From NCBI GenBank assembly GCA_963734725.1, contig CAVTIX010000025.1, forward strand, positions 62,001 through 126,000: a DNA stretch of 64,000 nt, given 5' to 3'. Under the pieces are notes generated by a model. It ran no database searches, had not been told where the DNA came from, and was given only the letters and a program-made list of their open reading frames with translations. The position numbers and the translations under genes were made by a program. Positions 52,321-61,584 of this stretch are shown in pieces (position 1 is the stretch's first letter; each line of letters begins with the position of its first letter). Origin of the DNA: DASXKD01 sp963734725. GTDB taxonomy: Bacteria > Actinomycetota > Actinomycetes > Streptosporangiales > Streptosporangiaceae.

Positions 52321-53694
52321 GTGCCGATCCGCCTGCGCATGGCTCTGGTCTTCGCGCTGGCCCTGGCGATCGCGTTCGCGCTGGGGGGCTGGCTCTTCCT
52401 CAGCCAGCTCTCCGCCGCGACGTTGCGGTCAACGGACTCCGCCCTGGCCGCGCGGCTCAGCCAGGTCAGCCGCGACCCGGAGGGCGAGACGGCGCCGGTC
52501 TCGGCCGTTACGGCGGGCGGGCCAGCGCCTGGCGAATACATCGTCCAGATGGTCAACGGATCCGGGCGGGTCCGCCGGGGCAGCGCGCACGCCGGCACAG
52601 CATCGCTGCTCACCGCTGCCGAGCTCAGCCAGGGCCGCCGTCACGATGTTGTCCTGACGCGAACCATCGACGATCAGCCCCTGCGATTGCTCGCCGGACC
52701 CCTCCCCGAGCAGGACGGATGGGTAGGGATCGTCGGCGTCTCGCTCGCCAGTTCCGACGGCACGCTGCGCCAGGTCGCCGGCGGGCTGCTCATCGGCGGC
52801 ACGGCCTTCGTGATCCTCGCGGGCATCGGCGCCTACTGGCTGGCGCGCGCCGCGCTCGCCCCCGTGGAGCGGCTAAGGCGGGAGGCTGCGGCCCTGTCGG
52901 AAGATGACACCGGGGCGACAATGCGCGTGCCCGGCACCCACGATGAGATTGCCGCGCTCGCCGGTACCATGAACGACCTGCTGCTGCGCCTGCGCCGCGC
53001 ACTGGCGCGGCAGCGGGCCTTCGTCGCCGACGCGAGCCACGAGCTGCGCACGCCGTTCGCAGTGCTGCACGGAGAACTTGAACTGGCCGGCCGGCCCGGG
53101 CGAAGCAAGGAAGAGCTCAGTGCGGCCGTCGCCAGCGCGGCGGAGGAAGCTAGCAGGCTCACCCGGATCACCGACGACCTGCTGCTGCTCGCCAGGGGTG
53201 ACGAGAACAAGCTAAGCCTTCAGGTTGAGCGCACGGACGTCACGTCGCTGCTGGCGCGGAGCGCCGAGTGGGCCGGCGCTCGCGCCGAAGCGGCCGGAGT
53301 CACCTGCCGGGTCGAAGCCGCCGCCGGGCTGACCGCCATCGTCGACGCGGGACGGATCCGCCAGGCGGTCGACAACCTGGTCGACAACGCGCTCCGGTTC
53401 GCCCCGCCAGGGACCGAGGTCGTGATCCATGCCGATATCGCGGGAGGGTCGCTGGTGATCGAGATCTCCGACTCCGGGCCCGGCTTTCCGGCCGAGTTCC
53501 TGCCGCACGCCTTCGAACGCTTCCGGCGGCCCGATCAAGGCCGGGCCCGCAGCGCCGGCGGCGCCGGGCTTGGCCTAGCGATCGTGCACGCGATCGCCGT
53601 CGCTCACGGCGGCATGGCGGTGGCAGCAAACCGGCCCGAGGGCGGCGCCTTGGTCAGGCTGGAGGTCCCGGCGTCCCCGGAATCACACTCGTGA
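52321..53694 (+). CDS. Sensor histidine kinase
   Basis: The 457-residue kinase has a first membrane helix (MALVFALALAIAFALGGWLF), a short outer sensor domain of about 125 residues, a second helix (LLIGGTAFVILAGIGAYWLA), HAMP, the H-box FVADASHELRTPFAVLHGE (H at about 240), and the ATP-binding domain (VDNLVDNALRFAPPG, ISDSGPGFP, GGAGLGLAIVHAIAVAHGG). It is partner of the preceding regulator. GTG 52321 lies 3 bases after it. The 3' end overlaps the convergent SRPBCC gene by 41 bases. The sensed signal is unknown. Confidence 0.93.
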   Translation: MPIRLRMALVFALALAIAFALGGWLFLSQLSAATLRSTDSALAARLSQVSRDPEGETAPVSAVTAGGPAPGEYIVQMVNGSGRVRRGSAHAGTASLLTAAELSQGRRHDVVLTRTIDDQPLRLLAGPLPEQDGWVGIVGVSLASSDGTLRQVAGGLLIGGTAFVILAGIGAYWLARAALAPVERLRREAAALSEDDTGATMRVPGTHDEIAALAGTMNDLLLRLRRALARQRAFVADASHELRTPFAVLHGELELAGRPGRSKEELSAAVASAAEEASRLTRITDDLLLLARGDENKLSLQVERTDVTSLLARSAEWAGARAEAAGVTCRVEAAAGLTAIVDAGRIRQAVDNLVDNALRFAPPGTEVVIHADIAGGSLVIEISDSGPGFPAEFLPHAFERFRRPDQGRARSAGGAGLGLAIVHAIAVAHGGMAVAANRPEGGALVRLEVPASPESHS

Positions 53695-54412
53695 CGGGCT
53701 TCAGCGCCCCGCCATTACGGCTGCTGTCGCGCCCTGGCGCAAATGCCGCCAGCAGGTCTGCAGCCGTGGTTCGCTCGGCTCTTGCCTTGACGCCCCGGAG
53801 CATCTGGCGGGACATGACGAAGTCGGCCGGGATGATCACCAGCAGGTAAGCGGCGGCCACCCAGGCCGGCCCAGTGCGTCCGCGGCTGCGGAAGAGGAAC
53901 CGGGTCTTGCCGTTCCCGAGGTCGTCAAGGATGAACGCCCACGTCCAGTCGATCCAGGCGCCGAACCGCTCCTTCCACCCCGGCGGCAGGTGCGCTTCGG
54001 AATGCAGGACGAGGTGACGGCCCGGTTCAAGCTGGGCGACGGTGAACTCACAGCCGGACTCCGGGGGCCCGTCGGGGACGTGGTCGCCGACCGCGAGATG
54101 CTGGAGCCCGGGGATGATGCGATCGGCGCTCGGGCCGTTCGCCGGAAAGAGGCGCCGATCAACCCACTCCGCCGTGTACCACGCACCGCGATGCCATCCC
54201 ATCTGCACCAGCCAGGGCCAGATGCGTTCCGGCGGCGCGCCGACCGTGATGGCATGAGTCGTCACAGCCATGGCATCGCTTATCAGCTCATCGCCTGGCA
54301 GGCGCCGGTGACGTTCGGCTCTCGTGGCGCCGTAGCTGCGGCCGAGCCACTGCAGCATCAGGTAGCCGGCAACGGCGCCTGTGGCGGCCGCAGATCTCAT
54401 GTGGCTTGGCAT
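53654..54412 (-). CDS. SRPBCC-domain protein
   Basis: The 252-residue protein has an N-terminal membrane-like segment (ATGAVAGYLMLQWLGRSYGA), then an SRPBCC fold (LPGDELISDAMAVTTHAITVGAPPERIWPWLVQMGWHRGAWYTAEW) and a C-terminal helix region (AAAYLLVIIPADFVMSRQMLRGVKARAE). It aligns well with the C-terminal part of the protein at 46189. ATG 54412 is the first in-frame start before the domain. A DosR-like site lies 113 bases upstream. Ligand unknown. Confidence 0.8.
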   Translation of the reverse strand: MPSHMRSAAATGAVAGYLMLQWLGRSYGATRAERHRRLPGDELISDAMAVTTHAITVGAPPERIWPWLVQMGWHRGAWYTAEWVDRRLFPANGPSADRIIPGLQHLAVGDHVPDGPPESGCEFTVAQLEPGRHLVLHSEAHLPPGWKERFGAWIDWTWAFILDDLGNGKTRFLFRSRGRTGPAWVAAAYLLVIIPADFVMSRQMLRGVKARAERTTAADLLAAFAPGRDSSRNGGALKPVTSVIPGTPGPPA

Positions 54413-54524
54413 TTCGGTCACCTCCAGTCCAGCGCGGAGCTGTCGGCCGGGCCAGCTTGGCTGGCGCTCCATCAGGCTTCCACCGGCCGCCCCGGCTGGT
54501 CAGAGCAATTCGGCCCCGAGCGCC

Positions 54525-54538
54525 GGGGCCTATGTCCC
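54525..54538. promoter_or_regulatory. DosR-like box upstream of SRPBCC gene
   Basis: GGGGCCTATGTCCC matches 11 of 14 positions of the DosR core and lies 113 bases upstream of the SRPBCC start. It is also just past the stop of the antiporter gene. Confidence 0.5.
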
Positions 54539-54550
54539 GCCCGGCGCTGG

Positions 54551-56044
54551 CTAGCGGCCGTGTTCGCCGAACCATCCGGCGAGCTTGCCGGCCCGGCCGA
54601 CGGCGCGCAGCCGGCGCTCGGTCTCTTCCCGGACCGCGGCGGTGGCGACGATGAGCAAGCGGTCGCCGGCTTGCAGCGTGGTGGTCTGCGCGGGGACGAA
54701 TCCCTTGCCGCCACGGACGATGAGCGCGACGTTGGCCTGGGCGGGCAGCCGCAGTTCGAAGATCTCCACGCCGTGCAGCCGGGACCCGGGCGGGATCTGG
54801 GCCTGGAGCAGGTCGGCGTGCAGCGCCTCCAGGGGCGCAGCCTCGACATCCACAGCCAGCGGCTCCGCTGGCGCGAGCACCCTCAGCTGGCGCGCGGTCC
54901 ACGGCAGCGTGGGCCCCTGCAGCAGGGTGTTGATCACAACGACGATGAACACGATGTCGAACAGGCGGGTGGCGCCGGGCAAGTGCGCGCTCATCGGGAT
55001 CGTGGCCAGCACGATCGGGACCGCGCCGCGCAGCCCGGCCCAGGACATGAACGCCTGCTGGCGCCAGGGCACCCGCAGCGGCAGGGTCGCGACGGCCACC
55101 GCGGCCGGCCGGGCCAGCAGTACCAGCACCGATCCGGCTGCCACGGCCGGCAGGAACTGCGCGGGCAGCCGGGCCGGGGAGGCGAGCAGACCGAGCATGA
55201 CGAACAGGCCGATCTGGGCGAGCCAGGCAACGCCTTCGGCAAAGCCACGGATGGCGGGGCCGTGCGGCAGCCGCACGTTGCCCAGCACGAGCGCGCAGAC
55301 GTAGACGGCAAGGAAGCCGCTCGCATGGGCGAGCGATGCCGCCCCGAAACCGGCGACGATGAGCGCCAGGATCGCGATGGGGTACAGCCCGGAGGCAGGC
55401 AGCGCGATCCGGCGCAGCACGAAGGCGCCCGCCAGCCCGGCCACCAGCCCGATCGCGGCGCCGGCGGCGAGCGCGTAGACGATCTCGACGGCGATCAGCG
55501 CCGGGGAGGGCGGGCGCCCGCCAAGGTTGCTGAGCAGGGTGACCGCGAGCACCGCTGGCGGGTCATTGAGCCCCGACTCGCCTTCCAGCATCCCGGACAG
55601 CCGTGGCGGCAGCGGCAGCTTGCGCAGCACCGAGAACACCGCGGCCGCATCGGTCGGCGCAAGCACGGCCCCCAGCAGCAAGGCCTCCCGCCAGCCCAGG
55701 TGCACCAGCCAGCGGGCCGCCACCGCGACCACCAGCACGGTCACCACGACCCCGACGGTGGCCAGGCTCAGCGCGGCAGGCGCCGCGGCGCGTGCGTGCG
55801 CCCAGTTCGTCGTCAGGCCGCCTTCGGCGAGGATCAGCACCAGCGCGCTGAGCCCCAGCGCCTGTGCCAGCCCGGCATTGTCGAACCGGACACCCACGCC
55901 TGCCTCGCCCAGGGCCAGGCCCAGGCCGAGGAACACCAGCAGCCCCGGCAGCCCGATCCCATGCGCCACCCGGGCCGCCACGATCGCGGCGAGCACCACC
56001 GCGGCCCCGGTGAGCAGGACCAGGCCGAGTGCGCTGGTTGTCAC
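54551..56044 (-). CDS. Cation/proton antiporter, CPA1 NhaP2-like, with TrkA-C domain
   Basis: The 497-residue protein has about 12 membrane helices in its first 390 residues (GIGLPGLLVFLGLGLALGEAG, LAPTDAAAVFSVLRKLPLPP, EGESGLNDPPAVLAV with the transport aspartates). A C-terminal TrkA-C (RCK-C) regulatory domain follows (LHGVEIFELRLPAQANVALIVRGGKGFVPAQTTTLQAGDRLLIVAT). K+/H+ exchange is the usual role of this layout. GTG 56044 has GGAGA upstream. Reading both strands shows large antisense frames here that are only shadows. Confidence 0.9.
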   Translation of the reverse strand: MTTSALGLVLLTGAAVVLAAIVAARVAHGIGLPGLLVFLGLGLALGEAGVGVRFDNAGLAQALGLSALVLILAEGGLTTNWAHARAAAPAALSLATVGVVVTVLVVAVAARWLVHLGWREALLLGAVLAPTDAAAVFSVLRKLPLPPRLSGMLEGESGLNDPPAVLAVTLLSNLGGRPPSPALIAVEIVYALAAGAAIGLVAGLAGAFVLRRIALPASGLYPIAILALIVAGFGAASLAHASGFLAVYVCALVLGNVRLPHGPAIRGFAEGVAWLAQIGLFVMLGLLASPARLPAQFLPAVAAGSVLVLLARPAAVAVATLPLRVPWRQQAFMSWAGLRGAVPIVLATIPMSAHLPGATRLFDIVFIVVVINTLLQGPTLPWTARQLRVLAPAEPLAVDVEAAPLEALHADLLQAQIPPGSRLHGVEIFELRLPAQANVALIVRGGKGFVPAQTTTLQAGDRLLIVATAAVREETERRLRAVGRAGKLAGWFGEHGR

Positions 56045-56302
56045 AGCCGTCTCCGCATCTTCCGCCCCAGGGCCGGCGCCGGTGGCCACCAGTCTGCCCG
56101 ATCGGCGATCATCAAGCCGGTCAGCGTTTGGCGCGGACCACCGGTACGCACTGAACCACCGGCGCGTGCAGATCCTTTGATTACCGCAAGGAATCGGGCT
56201 GGTTGCGCGTGTACTGCGCTAGTGCGCCGGTGCGGGTGTGCGACCACAGCGCGGCCATGATCCGGACCGGACACGGCAGGATCTTCGCCGCCGCCCGCTC
56301 CT

Positions 56303-56316
56303 GGCCCAAGGGTCCT
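56303..56316. promoter_or_regulatory. DosR-like box upstream of STAND regulator
   Basis: GGCCCAAGGGTCCT (reverse AGGACCCTTGGGCC) lies 98 bases upstream of the GTG at 56414. Match to the consensus is moderate. Confidence 0.4.
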
Positions 56317-56413
56317 GTCGCGCCGTCGATACTCTTGACGCCGAGTATCCGCTGCCCTGCCGCGTGGTCCGGCAACGGCCGGAGGCAGGCCTGGTGGGAG
56401 GTAGCTGGAACCG

Positions 56414-58942
56414 GTGGCCGAGCCCGAGCTGAGTTTCGCCGCGCTGCTGCGGCGGCTTCGGGCCGGGGCCGGGCTGACGCAGGAGGAGCTGGCCGAGGCC
56501 GCCGGCATCAGTCCGCGGTCGGTCAGCGACCTGGAGCGCGGCATCAACCGCACGGCGCGCAAGGACACCGCGTTGCTGCTGGCCGACGCGCTGAGCCTGA
56601 CCGGGCAGGTGCGGGCGCTGTTCGTCGCGGCGGCACGCGGCCGGGCGCCCGCCGCAGACGTCCTTGCGACCGGCGACGGGGCAGCGGCGCCAGGCGCGGG
56701 CGCCGTGGCGGCGACGCGGACCCTGCCGCGTGACATCGGCAGCTTCACCGGCCGCGAAGCCGAGCTGAGCGGGCTGCTTGCCATGCTCGCCGAGGCGGCC
56801 GAGGGCGGCGGGGTCGTGGGCATCCATGCGATCGACGGGATGGCCGGGGCGGGCAAGACGGCCTTGGCGGTGCACGCTGCCCACCGGCTCGCCGGGAGGT
56901 TCCCCGATGGGCAGTTCTTCGTCCCGCTGCACGCCCACACCCCCGGCCAGCGCCTGGTAGACCCCGCCGATGCGCTGGCCAGCTTGCTGCTGACGGCCGG
57001 GGCCGCCGCGCAGCAGATTCCATCCGGCCTGGAGGCGCGGGCGGCGCGGTGGCGCGACTTCGCGGCGGGCAAGAAGATCCTGTTGCTGCTGGATGACGCG
57101 GCCGGGCACGAGCAGGTAGAGCCGCTGCTGCCCGGCACCGCGTGCAGCCTGGTCCTGATCACCAGCCGACGGCGGCTGACCGCGCTCGAAGACGCCACGG
57201 TCCTGAGCGTCGATACCCTCACTGCGGCCGATGCGGCGGCGCTGCTGGCCCGGCTGGCCGGCCGCCCCGACCTTGGCCCCGAGACGGAGGCCGCCGGGGA
57301 GATAGCCAGGCTCTGCGGGTACCTGCCGTTGGCGATCGGGATGCTCGCCAGGCAGCTACGGCACCACCCGGCCCGGACCGGCGCGGAACTCGCCGCCGAC
57401 CTGGCCTCGGCGCGTGACCGGCTAGCCGTCATGCACGCCGAGAACCTGTCGGTCGCCGCCGCATTCGATCTGTCCTACCGGGAACTCACCGCCGACCAGC
57501 AGCGGCTTTTCCGCAGGCTCGGCCTGGCCCCTGGCCCGGACATCGACGCCTACGCCGCCGCCGCCCTCGATGTCATAAGCGTGGGAACCGCCCGCAGCAG
57601 GCTCGACGACCTCTATGACAACCATCTGCTTACCGAGCCGCAGGCCGGGCGGTACCTGTTGCACGACCTGCTCCGCGAATACGCCCGCACGCTCGCCGAC
57701 GGCGACGACGACGCCGAATCACAGGCCGCCCTCGGCCGGGTGGTGAGCTACTACGCGCACGTCGCCGCCGCCGCCAGCAAGCACATCGCGACCTGGACCA
57801 CGGCCAGCAGCCGGCCGCCACCGGGCAGCCCGCCCGCGCATGCCCCACGGCTGGCCACCCCGCAGGAGGCGACCGCGTGGCTGGAGGCCGAGCGATCGAA
57901 CCTGTTCGCGACCGTTAGCTCCGCCGCCGAGGCGCTGCCCAGGCACGCCGTCGCTATCGCCACCACCATGGGCGGCTTCCTGCGGGCGAGCGGCCGCTGG
58001 GACCAGGCGGCAGCCCAGTACCAGACGGCGCTAAACGCGGCACGCCGCGCCGGGGACCGGCCCGGGCAGGCCGGCGCGCGCGACGAACTCGGGCTGCTGC
58101 AGCAACTGACCGGGGACTACGCGGCAGCTACCGCCACCCTGGCCCAGGCCGTGGCGCTCTACGCGGAGCTCGGCGACCAGCGGGGCCAGGCTTGCGCGCT
58201 CAACCATCTCGGCCTGGTCCACCAGGACACGGGAGACTTCCAGGCCGCCACCGCCAGTCACCAGCAGGCGATGGCGCTGGCGCGCGCGGCGGGCGACCGG
58301 CTCGCCGAGGCGGTCTCCATCACCGACCTGGGCCAGGTGCAGCAACTGACCGGGGACTATCCCGCCGCCATCGCCAGCCACAGGCAGGCTCTGGCCATGT
58401 TCCAGAGCCTGAACTCCCTCTTTGACCAGGCCGATGCCACTTGTCAGCTGGGTTTCGATGAGTGGGCGCTGGGGAACTACGCGGCCGCGGCCGACTGGCA
58501 TCGCCAGGCGCTGGACCTGTTCCGCCGCCTCGGGGACCGGCTCGGGCAGGCCTGGGCCATTGGCGGGCTGGGCGAGGTGCAGCTGGCGACCGCGGACTAC
58601 CCGGGCGCGTCCGCCAACCTCACGAAGGCTCTGGAGTTGCACCGGGAACTCGGCCAACGGCACAGTGAGGCCGTGTTGCTGAACAGCCTTGGCAACCTGT
58701 CGTTGGCCACCTCGGCGACCGGGGACGCCTACCGCCGCTACAGCCAGGCGCTGAGCATCGCCCGGGAGATCGGCGCGCGTGTCGAGGAAGCCCGTGCCCT
58801 GGCGGGAGTCGGCCGGAGCCTGCTGCCCGGCAGCCCGGCCGAGGCCGCTGCGCACCTGCGGGACGCGCTCGTGATCGCCCAGCGCATCGGATCCCAGGAA
58901 GCCCGGCGGATCCAGGACACCCTGACCGAGCACGGGCTCTGA
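56414..58942 (+). CDS. XRE-STAND ATPase-TPR regulator
   Basis: The 842-residue protein has an N-terminal helix-turn-helix (LLRRLRAGAGLTQEELAEAAGISPRSVSDLERG, about 8-50) and an NB-ARC/STAND ATPase domain with Walker A GMAGAGKTAL (about 142-151), Walker B KKILLLLDDA (about 220) and SLVLITSRRRLTAL. Helical repeats follow, with six or seven TPRs at about 535-835 (for example GLVHQDTGDFQAATASHQQAMALARAAGD). Such proteins act as ligand-triggered regulators in actinomycetes; targets are unknown. GTG 56414 is used since the domain follows at once. Confidence 0.9.
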   Translation: MAEPELSFAALLRRLRAGAGLTQEELAEAAGISPRSVSDLERGINRTARKDTALLLADALSLTGQVRALFVAAARGRAPAADVLATGDGAAAPGAGAVAATRTLPRDIGSFTGREAELSGLLAMLAEAAEGGGVVGIHAIDGMAGAGKTALAVHAAHRLAGRFPDGQFFVPLHAHTPGQRLVDPADALASLLLTAGAAAQQIPSGLEARAARWRDFAAGKKILLLLDDAAGHEQVEPLLPGTACSLVLITSRRRLTALEDATVLSVDTLTAADAAALLARLAGRPDLGPETEAAGEIARLCGYLPLAIGMLARQLRHHPARTGAELAADLASARDRLAVMHAENLSVAAAFDLSYRELTADQQRLFRRLGLAPGPDIDAYAAAALDVISVGTARSRLDDLYDNHLLTEPQAGRYLLHDLLREYARTLADGDDDAESQAALGRVVSYYAHVAAAASKHIATWTTASSRPPPGSPPAHAPRLATPQEATAWLEAERSNLFATVSSAAEALPRHAVAIATTMGGFLRASGRWDQAAAQYQTALNAARRAGDRPGQAGARDELGLLQQLTGDYAAATATLAQAVALYAELGDQRGQACALNHLGLVHQDTGDFQAATASHQQAMALARAAGDRLAEAVSITDLGQVQQLTGDYPAAIASHRQALAMFQSLNSLFDQADATCQLGFDEWALGNYAAAADWHRQALDLFRRLGDRLGQAWAIGGLGEVQLATADYPGASANLTKALELHRELGQRHSEAVLLNSLGNLSLATSATGDAYRRYSQALSIAREIGARVEEARALAGVGRSLLPGSPAEAAAHLRDALVIAQRIGSQEARRIQDTLTEHGL

Positions 58943-59353
58943 CCCCGCTGGTCACCGGGCCTGCCGGTGGGCCAGCCGGACCCGGTCATCTTCGATGAGG
59001 GCGACGTTGCGCGGGCCGCCCACACCGCCGGCCAGCAGGGCCGGAGCGTGCAACAGGCTCCACAGCCGAGTGCCCAGCCGGCGACCACGGCGGCCACGGC
59101 CGCCTGGCACTGTCGATGTCCCGGCATGAGCCGCCGGCGCGGGGACGCATTGCAAAATCTGAGCCTCGGTCATTGTCCTTGCCTTCCTGCGTTATTCAGC
59201 TGACTCCAGCGTCGCCAGCAGCACCGGCCAGGACCACACGTAGCGGCCCACAGGACAACCCACAGGATTGCGTCGGCGCAATGCCGTCCCCTCGCTACGA
59301 TCGTGGTGCGGTCCTGCCGGCCAGAGGTTCTCCCCGACCCGCATCGAGGCGCC
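58943..59353. other. Intergenic stretch with a doubtful small frame
   Basis: On the minus strand a 73-residue frame (58952-59173) starts at an ATG behind AAGGCAAGGA, but the product (MTEAQILQCVPAPAAHAGTS...) is Gly/Arg-rich and unrecognised. No other gene or regulatory site is evident. Confidence 0.35.
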
Positions 59354-59767
59354 ATGACAATGACCCGGAACATGCTCGCGCCACTGCGTCCCGCCGCCCG
59401 TGTCCTCACTGGATCCACCTACGTCCTGCTCGGCTTCGACGCCCTGCGTGAGCCGGGCGGGCGTGTCGATCAGGCCGCCCCGGTGCTGGCCACGATCCGC
59501 AAGGTGGCCCCGCTTCCCGAAGACGATGAGCTGGTCGTGCGGGGCAACGCAGCCGTGATGGTGGCGGGCGGGACCCTGCTGGCGCTGGGCATAGCGCCGC
59601 GCCTGTCCGCGCTGGCCCTGGCCTGCTCGCTGATCCCCACCACCCTGGCCGGGCACTCGTACTGGGCGGTGGAGGACCCGGCCGTCCGCAAGCAGCAGCG
59701 GATCCAGTTCCACAAGAACCTGGCCATGCTCGGCGGGCTGCTGCTCGCCGTCATCGATGAGCCTTAG
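59354..59767 (+). CDS. DoxX-family membrane protein
   Basis: The 137-residue protein has four membrane helices and the DoxX pattern (ARVLTGSTYVLLGFDALREPGGRVDQAAPVL, VRGNAAVMVAGGTLLALGIAPRLSALALACSLIPTTLAGH, QFHKNLAMLGGLLLAVIDE). DoxX relatives are linked to redox and thiol stress at the membrane. ATG 59354 is chosen as the first before the helices. Confidence 0.85.
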   Translation: MTMTRNMLAPLRPAARVLTGSTYVLLGFDALREPGGRVDQAAPVLATIRKVAPLPEDDELVVRGNAAVMVAGGTLLALGIAPRLSALALACSLIPTTLAGHSYWAVEDPAVRKQQRIQFHKNLAMLGGLLLAVIDEP

Positions 59768-60260
59768 GCCGTCCTCGGCAACGCGGCGGACGGTCCTCCC
59801 GGGCAACGCAGGCCTGGCGGGTCTCAGGCGTCTGGGCGGCTGCTCAAGACGGCGGGCGCGGAGTACCGCACATCTGCGCGTGTTGTGAAGGGCTCTGCGC
59901 GGTAGCCCAACGACAAGTCCGTCCCGTCCCGCCGATGCTGGCCGTACGGCAAACAGGCCTGCGATGAACACACATGGGCCCTCGCGCTACGTGCCAGTGG
60001 GCAGGCCGACTAGTCAACGCCCGCGCGCTTGAATACGTAATTTTCCAGATGCACGGGACGGCCGGGCCCTGCCACGCTGCTGGCGCAGGTTTGGGCCTGG
60101 TGGAGCAGGCCGGCACCGGAAGACGCCGGTCCGGACGTATCAGAGAGGTCGTCTCGTGCTCTTCTCAGGTAAGGCGCGGTGGCCGGGTGCCAACGGTCGG
60201 GGGGCCGGTATCAGCCGCCTCGCCCTTGTTGGTGGCCGCGCGTCTAACGGGGGACGTGAA
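59768..60260. other. Intergenic stretch, no gene recognised
   Basis: About 490 bases without a recognisable protein on either strand. One weak box-like site (CAGGTTTGGGCCTGG, about 60085) is present but does not match well enough to call. Confidence 0.4.
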
Positions 60261-60491
60261 ATGGAAAGCGAAATGTTGTTCCTTGACTGCCCGGCGTATA
60301 TGGACAGCCATGGTGCCGAACGGTGCGGACTGCCCGCGGAGGTCGAGGATCAGTACACGGTCCAGTCGTCTGATGGGCCCCTGATAAGCATGAAGATCCG
60401 GTGCCCGGTTGGCCATTGGTTCAATGGCCCACTGGAGTCGCTGACCTTGGTCAGTACCGCAGAGGTGGCCGAAACCTTTCTGCGGCGCTAG
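60261..60491 (+). CDS. Small cysteine-containing hypothetical protein
   Basis: The 76-residue protein reads MESEMLFLDCPAYMDSHGAERCGLPAE...GPLISMKIRCPVGHWFNGPLESLT. Its three cysteines (CPAY, RCGL, RCPVGHW) and nearby histidines could bind a metal. Similar small proteins occur in actinobacteria beside stress genes, without known function. ATG 60261 follows GGGGGACG; ATG 60273 is an alternative. Confidence 0.6.
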   Translation: MESEMLFLDCPAYMDSHGAERCGLPAEVEDQYTVQSSDGPLISMKIRCPVGHWFNGPLESLTLVSTAEVAETFLRR

Positions 60492-60679
60492 CCGCGCCCT
60501 GCGGGCCCGCAGCCACGCTGCGGCCACGGCGAGGACGCTGCGGAGCGCGGCCGAGGATGCTGCGCCCCGGGCGGCCATGGGCAGCCCGGCACGGGGGCCA
60601 TGGATGGCGCGCGCCGGGCGGGTATTGGTGACCCGGCCTCCCGGCTGGGAAACTGCACTAGCGACTCCGGGAGGCAGCG

Positions 60680-61534
60680 ATGGCCAGTCCAGCCGGCGCG
60701 ACGGCAGCGGGCAGCATCGAGATCGGCGGCGATTTGGTGGTGCGCCGGCTCGGCTTCGGCGCGATGCGCATCACGGGCCGGGGCATCTGGGGCGAGCCAC
60801 CGGATGAAGGCCTGGCCAAGGCGACGCTACGGCGGGTGGTGGATCTCGGCGTCAACTTCATCGATACCGCCGACTCCTATGGCCCGGAGGTCAGTGAGCG
60901 GCTGATCGCCGAGGCCCTGTACCCGTATCCCGACGACCTGGTCATTGCCACCAAAGGCGGCCTGGTCCGGCCTGGGCCGGGGCGCTGGGCGCCCGACGGC
61001 AGGCCCAGGCACCTGCGCGAGGCGTGCGAGGGAAGCCTCCGGCGGCTGCGGCTGGACCAGATTCCGCTCTATCAGTTCCACCGGCCCGACCCCCGCGTCC
61101 CGCTGGCCGACTCCTTGGGTGCGCTGGCGCAGCTCAAGGACGAGGGCAAGATCCGGCACATCGGGGTCTCGAACGTGTCGCAGGCCCAGTTGCGAGCCGC
61201 GCAGCAGGTCACCCCGGTCGTGTCGGTGCAGAACAGGTATAACGCGGCCGACCGCAAATCGGACCAGTTGGTGGACCTGTGCGAGCGAGAGCAGATCGCG
61301 TTCCTGCCGTGGGCGCCGATCCAGGAGGCCGACGGCAACCCGGCGGTGGCCGAGGCGGCTGGGCGGCACGGCGCCAGCCCGCGGCAGATCGTGCTCGCTT
61401 GGCTGCTGGCCAGGTCCCCGCAGATGCTGCCGATCCCCGGCACCGGGTCACCGGAGCACGCCGAGGCCAACGTCGCCGCCGCGGCCATCGAGCTGAGCCC
61501 GGACGAGGTCGCGGCAATCACGCAGGCAATCTAA
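60680..61534 (+). CDS. Aldo/keto reductase
   Basis: The 284-residue TIM-barrel protein has the AKR tetrad: D and Y in FIDTADSYGPEVSE (about 62 and 67), K in VIATKGGLVRPG, and H in LYQFHRPDP. The NADPH-binding end GTGSPEHAEANVAAA is also present. It reduces aldehydes or ketones with NADPH; substrate unknown. ATG 60680 has GGGAGG at ideal distance. The frame is intact. Confidence 0.93.
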   Translation: MASPAGATAAGSIEIGGDLVVRRLGFGAMRITGRGIWGEPPDEGLAKATLRRVVDLGVNFIDTADSYGPEVSERLIAEALYPYPDDLVIATKGGLVRPGPGRWAPDGRPRHLREACEGSLRRLRLDQIPLYQFHRPDPRVPLADSLGALAQLKDEGKIRHIGVSNVSQAQLRAAQQVTPVVSVQNRYNAADRKSDQLVDLCEREQIAFLPWAPIQEADGNPAVAEAAGRHGASPRQIVLAWLLARSPQMLPIPGTGSPEHAEANVAAAAIELSPDEVAAITQAI

Positions 61535-61584
61535 CGCCCGGACACCCGCCACGGCCCCCGGCGCTGCTGTCCTCGTGACGGCGC

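Noticed and set aside
52321..53694. The window's histidine kinase as the DosR partner (DosS)
   Set aside because: It has a HAMP-type membrane sensor and an OmpR-family partner immediately upstream; no GAF or haem domain is present.
53990..56260. 756-codon open frame on the plus strand across the antiporter
   Set aside because: The opposite strand carries all antiporter and TrkA-C motifs. The plus-strand product is low-complexity Gly/Arg/Gln.
60425..60465. GACCTTGGTCAG as a regulatory box
   Set aside because: It lies inside the coding part of the small cysteine protein and is better explained by codons.
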